Below, piece after piece: positions 17,785-26,128 of a DNA stretch of 64,000 nt. How positions within the stretch are numbered: position 1 is the stretch's first letter; each line of letters begins with the position of its first letter. Under the pieces are notes generated by a model, which saw only the letters and a list, made by a program, of their open reading frames with translations, had not been told where the DNA came from and ran no database searches. The stretch is from Lysobacter gummosus. Lineage in GTDB: Bacteria > Pseudomonadota > Gammaproteobacteria > Xanthomonadales > Xanthomonadaceae. The stretch covers positions 5,890,001 through 5,954,000 of the forward strand of contig NZ_CP011131.1 in assembly GCF_001442805.1 (NCBI RefSeq), in the 5' to 3' direction. Both the position numbers and the translations under genes were made by a program.

Positions 17785-18111
17785 CGCCTCGAAAAACAAC
17801 AAGCCAGCCAAGAGTACAGTGATGACTCGGCGGACGAAGCCTAGACGATGATGGGCATCAACAAATCGAGGCATGGAGGAAGCCGACATTTCCAGTATGC
17901 CGACTAGGAATGCCAGCCCCATCAACCTCGCCATTGGGGCTCATCACACTACGGGCATCATCAAGCACTAGCATCGAAACGTTGGTATTTCGCCACCACC
18001 GGCGAATCAGCAATGCATCGGATCTCAATGGCTCTGTGCCGCATCCCTGGGATGCGGTTTGATGCCGTTCTGTTGCCCGACCTTTTAAATGCAATTGTTA
18101 GCGGCGTAGAG
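17785..18111. other. Intergenic stretch with a hairpin and a GTTAGC end
   Basis: No gene supported. At 18039-18057 lies the perfect palindrome CCGCATCCCTGGGATGCGG. It is followed at 18091-18103 by GCAATTGTTAGCG, which resembles the 3' end of an attC site. A weak third attC candidate on the plus strand is therefore possible at about 18031-18105. The gene that follows runs on the other strand. Confidence 0.35.
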
Positions 18112-19371
18112 TCAGTCCTTGAACTTGCCTACACGGCGACCGCAGGTCACGTAGCGAGCGCGCGAGCGCCATGCGACATCGAGACTAGGCTCACGGATGC
18201 GCTCGAACAGTTTAGCGAGGGTTTCGTCGTCGTCCGCATCACAGGCGAAGCTGGCGTAATTCTGTAAATTCCACTGATCCGGATAACGCGCGATCACGTC
18301 GTCAAAACCCTCGCGCATGCGCGCCCAGTTGGCCTCCGTCTCCAGAAACAGCTTGTCGCGAAACTGAGTCTGCGAGGCGTACCAATAGATGCGAGCGTAC
18401 ATCCCGTGCCCTTCGCTTTGCTGGGTCCGAGCAACCGCCTCGCTGGCGAAATGCTCGATCTGCTCGGCGCTACCGTTCCATTTTGGAAGCAGGTACTCCA
18501 ACATAGAGAAGTACATTTCGTAGTACGTCGGAAACTTGTTCAATCCTTCGTCGAAGGTCGAAAACGGACTCTTCTGCTGACTCTTGAGCAGATTTATCGT
18601 CAGCGCGTAGTACTCCGGCCGCGTCGAAGCGATGGCCTTCTCGGCATCGAGATATTCTTTGGTCTGACGCAACCATTCGAAGAACGGCTGCCAATTTCGT
18701 TTGTCCACGTTGGCGGAATAATCTCCGCCGCGGAACGCCCAAGCACGTCGAAACATGAGGTGTGCGCGCAGCAATCGCGCCAAAGCTGAACCCGGTCGGT
18801 CGTGCAGCCATTTCTGCAAGACTGCGTCGCTGCGCTGGTACTGTTCCGCGCTCCCTGCTTCGCCAGCCACCCCCTTGAGGCCTGCATACACGACACTGCT
18901 TTTCCACAGGCCACTGGGGGTACGCGCCGACCGTTGCGCAACGTCGTCGTAAAGCGCGTCGAGTTTGGCAAAATCGCCAGCAGCGAACAGCGCTTGCGCC
19001 TGCCCGGCAAGCGCTTCACGCATATCCAGTTCGGGACCATCTACCAGCGCCCGCTTCAGCTCTTCACGACGCTGCGCTTCGCGCTGTGGCGCGTTGCGTT
19101 GGTATTCAGCTACTCGCTGACGCACGTCTTCTGGGGTGGGATTGCGTAGTCGCTCCACCTGCCTGCGCATTTCTTCCACTCGGCTCTCAACGCGGGCTTG
19201 GCGTTCGACCATTGCGGCTTTTTGTGACGCGCTCCTCTGCTCTGCCGTTAAACGAGCCGCTTCTGAAGATGCGGATGGTTCAGCCCGGGTTTGCGCCTGT
19301 AGCGGGCCAACCAGTGCCAGCATCAGCGACACCACGAACCAGCTGCCAACCGCTTGGTGATTTCTGTCCAT
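18112..19371 (-). CDS. Exported DUF4034-like protein
   Basis: A 419-residue protein with a signal peptide (WFVVSLMLALVGPLQAQ). A charged coiled-coil region at about residues 40-110 (RQARVESRVEEMRRQVERLR, then AEYQRNAPQREAQRREELKR) is followed by a helical repeat domain: LAGQAQALFAAGDFAKLDAL, ARLLRAHLMFRRAWAFRGG, YYEMYFSMLEYLLPKWNGS, WARMREGFDDVIARYP, then FACDADDDETLAKLFERI. The domain resembles TPR-like DUF4034 proteins of xanthomonads. Function unknown. The DUF number is from memory. Confidence 0.65.
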   Translation of the reverse strand: MDRNHQAVGSWFVVSLMLALVGPLQAQTRAEPSASSEAARLTAEQRSASQKAAMVERQARVESRVEEMRRQVERLRNPTPEDVRQRVAEYQRNAPQREAQRREELKRALVDGPELDMREALAGQAQALFAAGDFAKLDALYDDVAQRSARTPSGLWKSSVVYAGLKGVAGEAGSAEQYQRSDAVLQKWLHDRPGSALARLLRAHLMFRRAWAFRGGDYSANVDKRNWQPFFEWLRQTKEYLDAEKAIASTRPEYYALTINLLKSQQKSPFSTFDEGLNKFPTYYEMYFSMLEYLLPKWNGSAEQIEHFASEAVARTQQSEGHGMYARIYWYASQTQFRDKLFLETEANWARMREGFDDVIARYPDQWNLQNYASFACDADDDETLAKLFERIREPSLDVAWRSRARYVTCGRRVGKFKD

Positions 19372-19591
19372 AACGAGCTTCCCTTCCCAGTTTAGTTTGA
19401 TCTGTAATGTGCAAATCGCTCCAGTCCATTCCTACGAGCGATATTTGTTTAGCACGTCAATGCTCGCGCGTTCTACGGAAAGACACAAGCTGATCACACC
19501 GGAATACAGTACGGCCGTTACCATCAGCGTTCATTAGGATGGTGAAGCGCGGACCCGATCGAGAGTCCCGACATGGGCGGCGCCTGATCTG

Positions 19592-19960
19592 ATGTTGCGT
19601 GTTGCACACCTAGGGAAACGCAACATGCGCAACACGACGTGATGGATGTGGAGGCACCCTGGTTGAGCCAGATTCGAGGAGAGAGATGCCCCTCCCCCCC
19701 CTCTTTTGCGCTGTGCAAGACCGGCGAACATCCGTGCCGCCTCCTCCTGCGTCAGATCGGACGGTAACCCGAATGTTGTTGCGTTGTTTCGTTTTCCTAG
19801 GGGCGCAACGCGCAACACGCAACAATCACGACCGTCGCCCTGACGATGTCCGGTGGCTGAAGATCGCGATTGGCCGCGCGATTACGCCTGCGTTTACCTC
19901 GACTCGCCGCCGGCAATGTTGCGCGTGTTGCGCTTCCTCATGCGCGCAACACGCAACAAC
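19592..19960. repeat. Three copies of a ~50-bp TTGCGTGTTGCG palindrome
   Basis: Three imperfect inverted repeats lie at 19592-19637, 19773-19824 and 19915-19960. Each has a left arm like TGTTGCGYGTTGCG, a short centre (CACCTAGGG, TTCCTAGGGG or CTTCCTCATG) and a right arm like GCGCAACACGCAACA. The gaps between copies are unrelated in sequence. They sit in a non-coding stretch (19372-20353) between the DUF4034-like gene and the propeller-like gene. Confidence 0.8.
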
Positions 19961-20353
19961 TCAGAGCAGTTCAGTAGGCCGACGAACGCTCGTCAAGCAG
20001 AGGTGACGCGGAACCCTTCTCTAGGCCGAGCCGCGAAGCGGCTCCGGCTCGGGCGAATTTCCAGGCCTGATTACTGCCTTGTGACTTTGTGCGCGGCCGT
20101 CTTTCAAAAAGAGTTGCTCTGTCAGTCTTCGGCGAAGTTGTTCCACCTCTTGGCGTGGATCGCCGGCTGCACTGTGTGGTTAATCACGGTCGTTCACTCA
20201 CAAAACCTCACGCGATGAGCTTGGTCACAGCAGAAATTGACTGAACGCAGGACGGTGTTACCGCTGGCGGCGTGATGCGCCGTTGCCGGCCGTGACTTCG
20301 ACCCCAACCCCCGGTGCCCAGCCGGGTGTCGCTCTGTCGCCGGAGAGTTTCTT

Positions 20354-21463
20354 ATGCGCCCCTCGACCATGCTCTTTTCTGTGTTGCTGCTCTACGCCGC
20401 CGCATCCGCGGCATTCGCGGCCAACCCGTACCCGGAGTCGATCCTTGTGCTCGATCAACTTGCCGGCTCGGAAGGCCGCGGCTATTTGTTCGCCGTGAAC
20501 CAGGCAAACGGCTATCGAAGGGTGGTCTCGGACTTCGCAGACCCCGCACAGGGCGTCCTTGGCGTCGACCCGAGTGGCATGACGCGGATACCTGCAGGCT
20601 TGCTGGGCGGAAATGATCGCTGGCTGATCACCGATGCCAACGGCGGGACCGATGGTCGCGGTGCGCTCTACGAAGTAGACCTGACCAGTGGCGCGCGAAC
20701 CCTGGTCAGCGACTTGGGCAATCCGCAACAAGGCCCGCTAGGGCTCTATCCCGAAGATGTCCTGTACATCTCGCCCGCGCTACTGGCCCCGATCAGTGGA
20801 ACGTTAGTGGTCGACCCCTTTGGCGGCACCGACGAACTCGGCGCGGTGTTCAAGATCTGGACGGATGGGCGCCGGACTTTGATGGCGGATCTCGGCGATA
20901 ACCACGGACCGAAGGGTTTCTATCCCACGGCTCTGGCATGGCGGCCTGGTCTGCTTGGACTGGGCGGCCATCTGCTGGTGGCCGACAGCAGCGCGGGAAC
21001 CAATCAGCATGGCGCCTTGTTCGCAATCGATCCCATCAACAAGGCACGGACGGTCTTGAGCGATTTCGGCGATCCCAACCAGGGATGGACCGATCCTCGA
21101 TCCGAAAGCGGGCCGACCTTCGTTCTGACCGGCCCCAACGGGAGCATTCTCGTGCTGGTCTCCCTGGGGGGAACCGATGCACGGGGGGCCGTCGTCCAGG
21201 TCGATCCCACATCGGGCTATCGCAGCCTCGTCAGCGATCTTGGCGATGCCAGCCAAGGACCGATTGGGGACGTGCCCGTCGCCATGAGCTGGTCCGCCAA
21301 CCAACAGTGGCTGTATGTCGTCGATGCGATGGCCGGCACCGACGCGAAAGGACTCTTGCTGCAGATCGATCCGGCAACCGGGTTCCGACAGGCGATCAGC
21401 AACTTCGGCATCTCCAGCCAGGGCCGCTTGGGCGAATACCCGAGTGCGGTCGAAGCCAACTGA
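20354..21463 (+). CDS. Secreted repeat protein, probably a beta-propeller
   Basis: A 369-residue exported protein. The signal peptide ends ASAAFA before ANPYPESILV. The mature part consists of about six to seven repeats of roughly 50 residues. Each contains a motif such as GGTDGRGALYEVDLTSGAR followed by TLVSDLGNPQQGPLG; variants are AGSEGRGYLFAVNQANG, AGTNQHGALFAIDPINKAR and AGTDAKGLLLQIDPATGFR. The repeat length and pattern fit a propeller of the NHL/SMP-30 kind. No catalytic residues recognised. GAGAG lies upstream of the ATG. It is followed by the secreted ubiquitin gene 69 nt downstream on the same strand, so the two may be co-transcribed. Confidence 0.78.
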   Translation: MRPSTMLFSVLLLYAAASAAFAANPYPESILVLDQLAGSEGRGYLFAVNQANGYRRVVSDFADPAQGVLGVDPSGMTRIPAGLLGGNDRWLITDANGGTDGRGALYEVDLTSGARTLVSDLGNPQQGPLGLYPEDVLYISPALLAPISGTLVVDPFGGTDELGAVFKIWTDGRRTLMADLGDNHGPKGFYPTALAWRPGLLGLGGHLLVADSSAGTNQHGALFAIDPINKARTVLSDFGDPNQGWTDPRSESGPTFVLTGPNGSILVLVSLGGTDARGAVVQVDPTSGYRSLVSDLGDASQGPIGDVPVAMSWSANQQWLYVVDAMAGTDAKGLLLQIDPATGFRQAISNFGISSQGRLGEYPSAVEAN

Positions 21464-21532
21464 CCCGTCCAGCACAATCACTCCATCGCCGATGCATAGC
21501 TCATGCGTAGCGATTCGCAAGAGGACAATCTA

Positions 21533-21841
21533 ATGACATCAACGACCTGTCGCCCGCTGATCCATCTGGCCGCACTGCTGTTGCTGATGGCCTCGTGGTC
21601 TTCGCATGCGTTCCCGCTCTACGTAAAGACCCTGACCGGAAAGACGATCACTATTGAAGTGGAGCCATCCGATTCGATTGAAAACGTAAAAGCGAAAATC
21701 CAGGACAGTGAAGGCATTCCTCCCGATCAGCAGCGCCTGATCGCTAAGGGAAAGCAAATGGAAGACGGCCGAACCCTCGACGATTATGCGATCCGGAAAG
21801 AGGAGACTATTCACCTCGTGCTGCGACTGCGAGGGGGCTAG
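21533..21841 (+). CDS. Secreted ubiquitin with free C-terminal LRLRGG
   Basis: A 102-residue protein: a 26-residue signal peptide ([20 protein letters not shown], then SWSSHA) followed by exactly 76 residues that align without gaps to eukaryotic ubiquitin. By hand alignment with human ubiquitin from memory, 61 of 76 positions are identical. Conserved are K6, K11, K27, K29, K48, K63, the L8/I44/H68/V70 patch and the C-terminal LRLRGG, which ends at the stop codon and needs no processing. Changes include K33S, F45A, A46K, N60A and residues 1-4 (FPLY). Signal peptidase cleavage after SHA would release a mature ubiquitin of normal length outside the cytoplasm. GAGGA precedes the ATG. The gene looks less GC-rich than core genes. 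No E1, E2 or deubiquitinase gene is visible in the window. Likely horizontally acquired. Confidence 0.95.
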   Translation: MTSTTCRPLIHLAALLLLMASWSSHAFPLYVKTLTGKTITIEVEPSDSIENVKAKIQDSEGIPPDQQRLIAKGKQMEDGRTLDDYAIRKEETIHLVLRLRGG

Positions 21842-22164
21842 CCTCTTGGAAGATGACGCCCAATCCTCTTTGGCATCAGGATCATTTACAGCGCACGGCA
21901 GGACCATTGCGTCTGCCGTTCCATCAACGCAGGGCCGGTGTTGAGCTCTGCGCCAAGGCGACGGTCGGCTCAGCTCCGCCAGCATGCTGGCGGGGCTGGT
22001 CCACAAGCGGAACTGGCGCAAGGCCCGCGAAGCAACGGGCAAGGACAGCAGCAAGCCGAATATGGTTACCGGCGGCCACGCCAGGAAAAAATGCCTGCGC
22101 TATTTCGACGTCGAGCAGCGCATAGCGTCCTTGATGCCGGGCGACTATCGCCTGACGATCGAGC

Positions 22165-22350
22165 ACCTGGACGAGCTTCCAGATGAAACGACGATGCCCA
22201 ACTTTCGCCGATTTCTCGAACGCCCCGAATCTGGCGGGCAATCTGCCCGATCGAGTAAGCGCGCGCTTGGCGCCTTGAGGTCAAAGTCTGCGCGCCGGGA
22301 CGATCGTGGATGCGGCGATCGTCGTCTCGCCGAGCTCGACCAAGAATTGA
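22165..22350 (+). pseudogene. Remnant of an IS5-type transposase
   Basis: Two fragments in different frames resemble IS5-family transposases: ELPDETTMPNFRRFLER (compare the family's PDETT...FRRLLE) at about 22174-22225, and RAGTIVDAAIVVSPSSTKN (compare GTIVDATII..PSSTKN) at about 22291-22347. The middle part and C-terminal half are missing. The rest of 21842-22794 has no supported gene. The remnant shows past insertion next to the ubiquitin gene. Confidence 0.55.
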
Positions 22351-22794
22351 GACGGCGAACGAAATAAAATCGAAAAGACCCTATCCGCAACTTTCAACCG
22401 GCAGGCCCAAGTAGTTGAACAGGATCCGTATCTAACTGCAGGCAGCCGCGAACTTGCAGCTGATGGAGGCTCCAATAGCCGGGGGACACGGACCTCGCGA
22501 GGAGGCGCTAATTTATGTCGCGCGGTGCGACGCGGCTCTTCGGCCCGCGCGATCAGCCCACGACAGTCATGGCGGATGCTGTACTTCCAATCAGGCAATC
22601 CAGCCTGGTCAGCAACGCCGCCCATTGCTCGCTGGTCGCACCTGCGCTTGTCGCGTCGCGTAGTGCACGGCTCCCACAGATTTGAAGCGCAACATCGTTC
22701 GGCTATTGCGTGGCGACGATGAATTCACAACGCGGCTGCCACCATCGCGGCGCCACCGAATTGGCGGTGGCGTCATGCATAGGGACTTCATGCC

Positions 22795-23178
22795 ATGAGA
22801 ACCCCGCACATTTGCAGCTTTATCGGTCTCGCCTCAGTGGCGTTTACGGGCAGCGCAATCGCGGGACATGATCCGCAATGCGTTGCCGAGTGGGATAAAT
22901 CCTCCGCCCACACGACGTGCACTACCCATGAATATTTCGTGCAAGAAGAAGGCAAGTGCAAGTTTCAAGGACGATGTGTTCGCCTTGAGCGGGACATCGA
23001 CGGGACGCGATTTACCACCACTGGCGGGCCGGGAGATGCCTATGCGGATTATTGGTATCTTCAGGATGTCAGCAAGCTCGTGAACTGTGATGGCAAGCTG
23101 AAAGTCGATACTTGCAAGAGAGAAGACACCGGCTCAGCCCCGTGGCCAGAGCGTTCAAGCAACTATTGGGATAGATGA
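22795..23178 (+). CDS. Secreted Cys-rich hypothetical protein
   Basis: A 127-residue protein with signal peptide MRTPHICSFIGLASVAFTGS then AIA, followed by GHDPQCVAEWDKSS. The mature part has six cysteines (QCVAEW, TTCTTHEYF, GKCKFQGRC, VNCDGKL, DTCKRED), consistent with three disulfides in an extracytoplasmic protein. It ends PWPERSSNYWDR. No family recognised. It lies between the ubiquitin and VMO-I-like genes on the same strand. Its small size, export and cysteines suggest an extracellular effector or inhibitor, but that is inference. Confidence 0.68.
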   Translation: MRTPHICSFIGLASVAFTGSAIAGHDPQCVAEWDKSSAHTTCTTHEYFVQEEGKCKFQGRCVRLERDIDGTRFTTTGGPGDAYADYWYLQDVSKLVNCDGKLKVDTCKREDTGSAPWPERSSNYWDR

Positions 23179-23321
23179 AAAGCCACTAGGCCCGCATGAG
23201 CCGCGATGCGTTTTCAACTGAAGAGGAATGGATCCACCACCTCCTTGCCTATCCAGTCGTTCAGCAAACGATGTGGTGCGCCTGCAGCGCACCGCATGTC
23301 AGTCATGCCTAGGGAGCCGTC

Positions 23322-23903
23322 ATGAAAAGGTTGATCACCCATTTAATCGGCGGGATTGCTATCGCCTTCTGCGGCTCAACTGCCGCACAAATTTTGGAAA
23401 GTCCAATCGCCACCAGTAACGGAGACTGGAAGCCATGGGTCTTCTGTCCGCCAGGGCAGTATGCATACGGAGTAAAACTGCTTGTGCAGCCCTATCAGGG
23501 ACAGGACAAGGACGATACCGGCGTCAATAACATCGCTCTGATTTGCTCCTATCCCGGGGATTACACAAAGGGGCATGAGGTTTTCACGGTCGGCGGTCTG
23601 CTCGGGCGATGGGGGACCGAGCACAACTGCTACGGTCGCGTCACGGGCATGCAGTTCCGGTCGGAACCAGACCAGGGTGACGGGGACGATACGGGCCTCA
23701 ACAATATCCGTATTTTCTGCAATGACAGCCGTGATGACTACATCCAAGCCGAAGGCAATGCATTGGGATACTGGACCAATGCAAGGCACTGCGATACTCA
23801 ACGGGCCGTCTGCGGCATTTCACTCCAGGTCGAGGCACCAAGCGCAGGCGATAATACGGCCGTAAACAACGTCAGGTTCGAGTGCTGCTCTATGTCTGAG
23901 TAG
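23322..23903 (+). CDS. Secreted VMO-I-like (vitelline membrane outer layer I) protein
   Basis: A 193-residue exported protein with signal peptide MKRLITHLIGGIAIAFCGST, then AA. The mature part shows three internal repeats of about 55 residues, each ending in a motif of the type DTGVNNIALICSYPG, DTGLNNIRIFCNDS and NTAVNNVRFECCS. Each is preceded by WxxWxxCPPGQYAYGVKL-like or WGTEHNCYGRVTGMQFR segments. Threefold GDDTALN-I-C repeats are typical of the VMO-I fold (beta-prism), known from egg vitelline membrane and eukaryotic secretions. AGGGAG precedes the ATG. Ligand unknown; the fold suggests carbohydrate binding. Confidence 0.8.
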   Translation: MKRLITHLIGGIAIAFCGSTAAQILESPIATSNGDWKPWVFCPPGQYAYGVKLLVQPYQGQDKDDTGVNNIALICSYPGDYTKGHEVFTVGGLLGRWGTEHNCYGRVTGMQFRSEPDQGDGDDTGLNNIRIFCNDSRDDYIQAEGNALGYWTNARHCDTQRAVCGISLQVEAPSAGDNTAVNNVRFECCSMSE

Positions 23904-24060
23904 TGGCAGGGGCCATATGGCCTCCTCCAACGCAAGCTATAAATTTTCTGCCCGCTCGGCTCTTCGGCCCCGGTGTTTTGCCTGCATAGCCGCTTGGCTC
24001 CAGGTGCCCGCTTCTTCCGCTCTCTCGGGAACGGGACGGACTACCTACTTAAGGAGCCCT

Positions 24061-24336
24061 TATGCCCAGCTGCGACAGCTTCGCGAACTCGCATTCACTG
24101 CCCAACAGGGACGCTGCTGTTACTGCGGCAGTGCCATGCGGCTAGCCTCTCCGTCCGAACTGGACCTGCGGCTATCCGCAGCGCTGATGCGGTAATGTAT
24201 CGCTGAGCATTTGCTCGCTCGCAGGGACGGTGGTCGAAACACCAGGGGTAACATCGCTGCCGCCTGCTGGCTCTGCAACCAGCGGAGACGTCGACGGAAG
24301 CATCCCCCTGTCCCTGGGCGGGCGCGAAGGAGCTGA
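24061..24336 (+). pseudogene. HNH endonuclease gene with an in-frame stop
   Basis: The frame encodes AQLRQLRELAFTAQQGRCCY, CGSAMRLASPSELDLRLSA, then a TAA at 24193-24195. It continues CIAEHLLARRDGGRNTRGNI, AAACWLCNQRRRRRKHP to TGA at 24334-24336. Together this is a small HNH nuclease (CxxC, AEHLLARRDGG, N, CxxCN). A C-to-T change in CAA, which would leave QCIAEH, explains the stop. The nearest ATG with an AAGGAG site (24061) is in another frame, so a second lesion near the start is likely. Read as a decayed gene. Confidence 0.7.
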
Positions 24337-24524
24337 TCGATGAGCGACAGCAGGAAGAAATATTGTGAGTCGGCTTTTCACTAGGAGTAGTTATCGCATG
24401 CGGCACTGCTAGCGGTGGCCTCACGTTCCTCGTGAGTTGATCAACCTCGTCTGGAACTCAGCACCAACATCAGCAAGAACGCCCACACGTATAGACGTTA
24501 TGGGCGTACGCAGTTGGGCCGGCC

Positions 24525-24859
24525 TCACGGTTTGGGAGCGACCTTGAGCGCAAGGCTCGCATCCTTGGTATCGAACCTCAAATAGTTCACGCCACAATCG
24601 GACTGCTTTCCCGCGACCCTCAAATATCGACCGTGCGGATCTCGGATTTTATAGAGATCGCCCTTATAGCTGCCCAGGTTTTGCGAGCCGAAGTCGTAGC
24701 TACCGGAGGGAATGAAAGAGAAGCGCTCATGGCCAGAGGATCCGGACGATCGAACGTAACCATCTGATTGGTACAAGTAGTGGCCGCTGTAGCTTGAACA
24801 TGATTCGCCCCGTTACGAAAGGCAACAACTCGCTTTCTGCACACCGCAATATCCGCCAC
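24525..24859 (-). pseudogene. Small hypothetical gene, probably frameshifted
   Basis: Two minus-strand frames join at a G-run near 24810. The upstream frame from a GTG at 24859 reads VADIAVCRKRVVAFRNG. The downstream frame reads GESCSSYSGHYLYQSDGYV, HERFSFIPSGSYDFGSQNLG, LYKIRDPHGRYLRVAG and ends KVAPKP at 24525. Adding one G would fuse them into about 112 residues. The short aromatic, Gly-rich repeats look like a beta-trefoil or similar binding domain, but I do not recognise the family. It starts about 35 nt from an attC-like site. Confidence 0.45.
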
Positions 24860-24889
24860 GCCTTTCGTCAGCCATGCCCCCTCGGATGC

Positions 24890-24952
24890 TGGTTAACGCT
24901 TGAAGTGACCAAAAGCCGCGAAGCGGCTTCGGCTTTCGCGTGAGTCCAGCAT
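24890..24952 (-). repeat. attC-like site on the minus strand
   Basis: Read on the minus strand, the segment contains GAAAGCCGAAGCCGCTTCGC, GGCTTTTGGTCACTTCAAGC and GTTAACC. The palindromic centre and the CAAGCGTTA end closely match integron attC sites of the aadA type. The frameshifted small gene begins just after it in the same orientation, as in a cassette array. The 5' core (RYYYAAC) is not clear. It marks the right edge of the accessory island. Confidence 0.45.
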
Positions 24953-24990
24953 ATTTATAGAACTCCAGCGATGCGCCTGCGGATTTCTCG

Positions 24991-25884
24991 TCAAGCGGAA
25001 GCGTAGACCTTGGCTTGAGCGATCTTGATATCGCGCACCGGCGAAGCTCCGAACATGCGGCCGTATTCGCGAGTGAATTGCGGAACGCTTTCGTAACCCA
25101 CGGCGTAAGCGGCATTGCTGGCCGAAGCGCCCTCCGACAGCATCATTCGCCGCGCTTCGATCAAGCGCAGTTGTTTTTGGAACTGCAGGGGAGACAACGT
25201 AGTAACAGAGCGAAAGTGCTGATGGAAAGTGGATGGGCTCATGCCTGCGGCCTCGGCAAGGTGTTCGATCCGCAGAGGGTGCGCATAATCGGATCGGATG
25301 ATCGCCACCGCCCGGGCCACGCGATGGGCGGTGCCCTCGGCCATGCCCAGATTGCGAATGGCCGGGCCGTGACGGCCGGACATGAGCCAGAAGTGCATCT
25401 CCCGCATCAACTGCGTTTTCAGAACGGGAACAGCCGCGGGGCGATCGAGCAGGCGCATCAGGCGCAGCGCGGCATTGGCGACTTCGTTTTCGGTTGGCTC
25501 TACCCGAACCGGAGCACCGATCGCTTCCCGTGCAATATCCATCTCAAGCGCGAGCGCTTCGATGACCGCCGGGTCCAGCTCAAACACCAGCGAGTAGTAC
25601 GGTGTGCTGACGTTGGCTCGGGTGATCTGGCTCACCGTGGGCACATCGGCAGTGATGAGCAGCGAGTCACCGGCGCCGAAATCAAACGTGCGATGGCCCA
25701 TCATCACGCGCTTGCTGCCTTGTACGACAAGCGCGATCAACGGACGCGAGATGGCGTATTGGAGTTCACTGACCTGGGTGGCGCGAATCGTCGCCAGTCC
25801 CGCGATCGGGGTGTCCGCGACGCCGTGCGCGTCAGAGTGAAAATCAGCATAGCGACGCACGGCGGTGAGCAGAGTTTCGTCCAT
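24991..25884 (-). CDS. AraC-family transcriptional regulator
   Basis: An N-terminal AraC_N-type sensory domain (LQYAISRPLIALVVQGSKRV, FDFGAGDSLLITADVPTVSQ) is followed by two helix-turn-helix motifs: LRIEHLAEAAGMSPSTFHQH and ASNAAYAVGYESVPQFTREY. The start MDETLLTAVRRYADFHSDAH at 25884 aligns with the family; the frame extends to 25941. It is divergent from the short-chain dehydrogenase gene at 26129 and very likely regulates it, a common arrangement for this subfamily. Confidence 0.88.
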   Translation of the reverse strand: MDETLLTAVRRYADFHSDAHGVADTPIAGLATIRATQVSELQYAISRPLIALVVQGSKRVMMGHRTFDFGAGDSLLITADVPTVSQITRANVSTPYYSLVFELDPAVIEALALEMDIAREAIGAPVRVEPTENEVANAALRLMRLLDRPAAVPVLKTQLMREMHFWLMSGRHGPAIRNLGMAEGTAHRVARAVAIIRSDYAHPLRIEHLAEAAGMSPSTFHQHFRSVTTLSPLQFQKQLRLIEARRMMLSEGASASNAAYAVGYESVPQFTREYGRMFGASPVRDIKIAQAKVYASA

Positions 25885-26128
25885 AGGCGGACGGTAGTCC
25901 GGGTCGGCCTGGGACGCAACCGTGAACGGAGGATCAGGCAAGAACCACCGGATGCAATTACTCGCGGTTATTGGCGTTCATGTCGCATCAGAATCCAGCC
26001 TCAGCCTTCGAGGACCGCGGCCTCAGTCGGAGAAATAGGCAAAAATATCGCAGGAACCGGCAATCGGCTCCGGGGCTCTGGCCAGACACTGGCCTTGTCG
26101 GATCGACACCACTTCACGGGAGCCCTAT

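Noticed and set aside
19592-19960. CRISPR array
   Set aside because: Only three imperfect palindromes of unequal size with irregular, long spacers and no cas genes; not a CRISPR.
21842-24524. E1/E2-like or deubiquitinase genes near the ubiquitin gene
   Set aside because: Looked for Cys-active-site domains, JAMM motifs and ThiF-like GxGxxG folds on both strands; none found.
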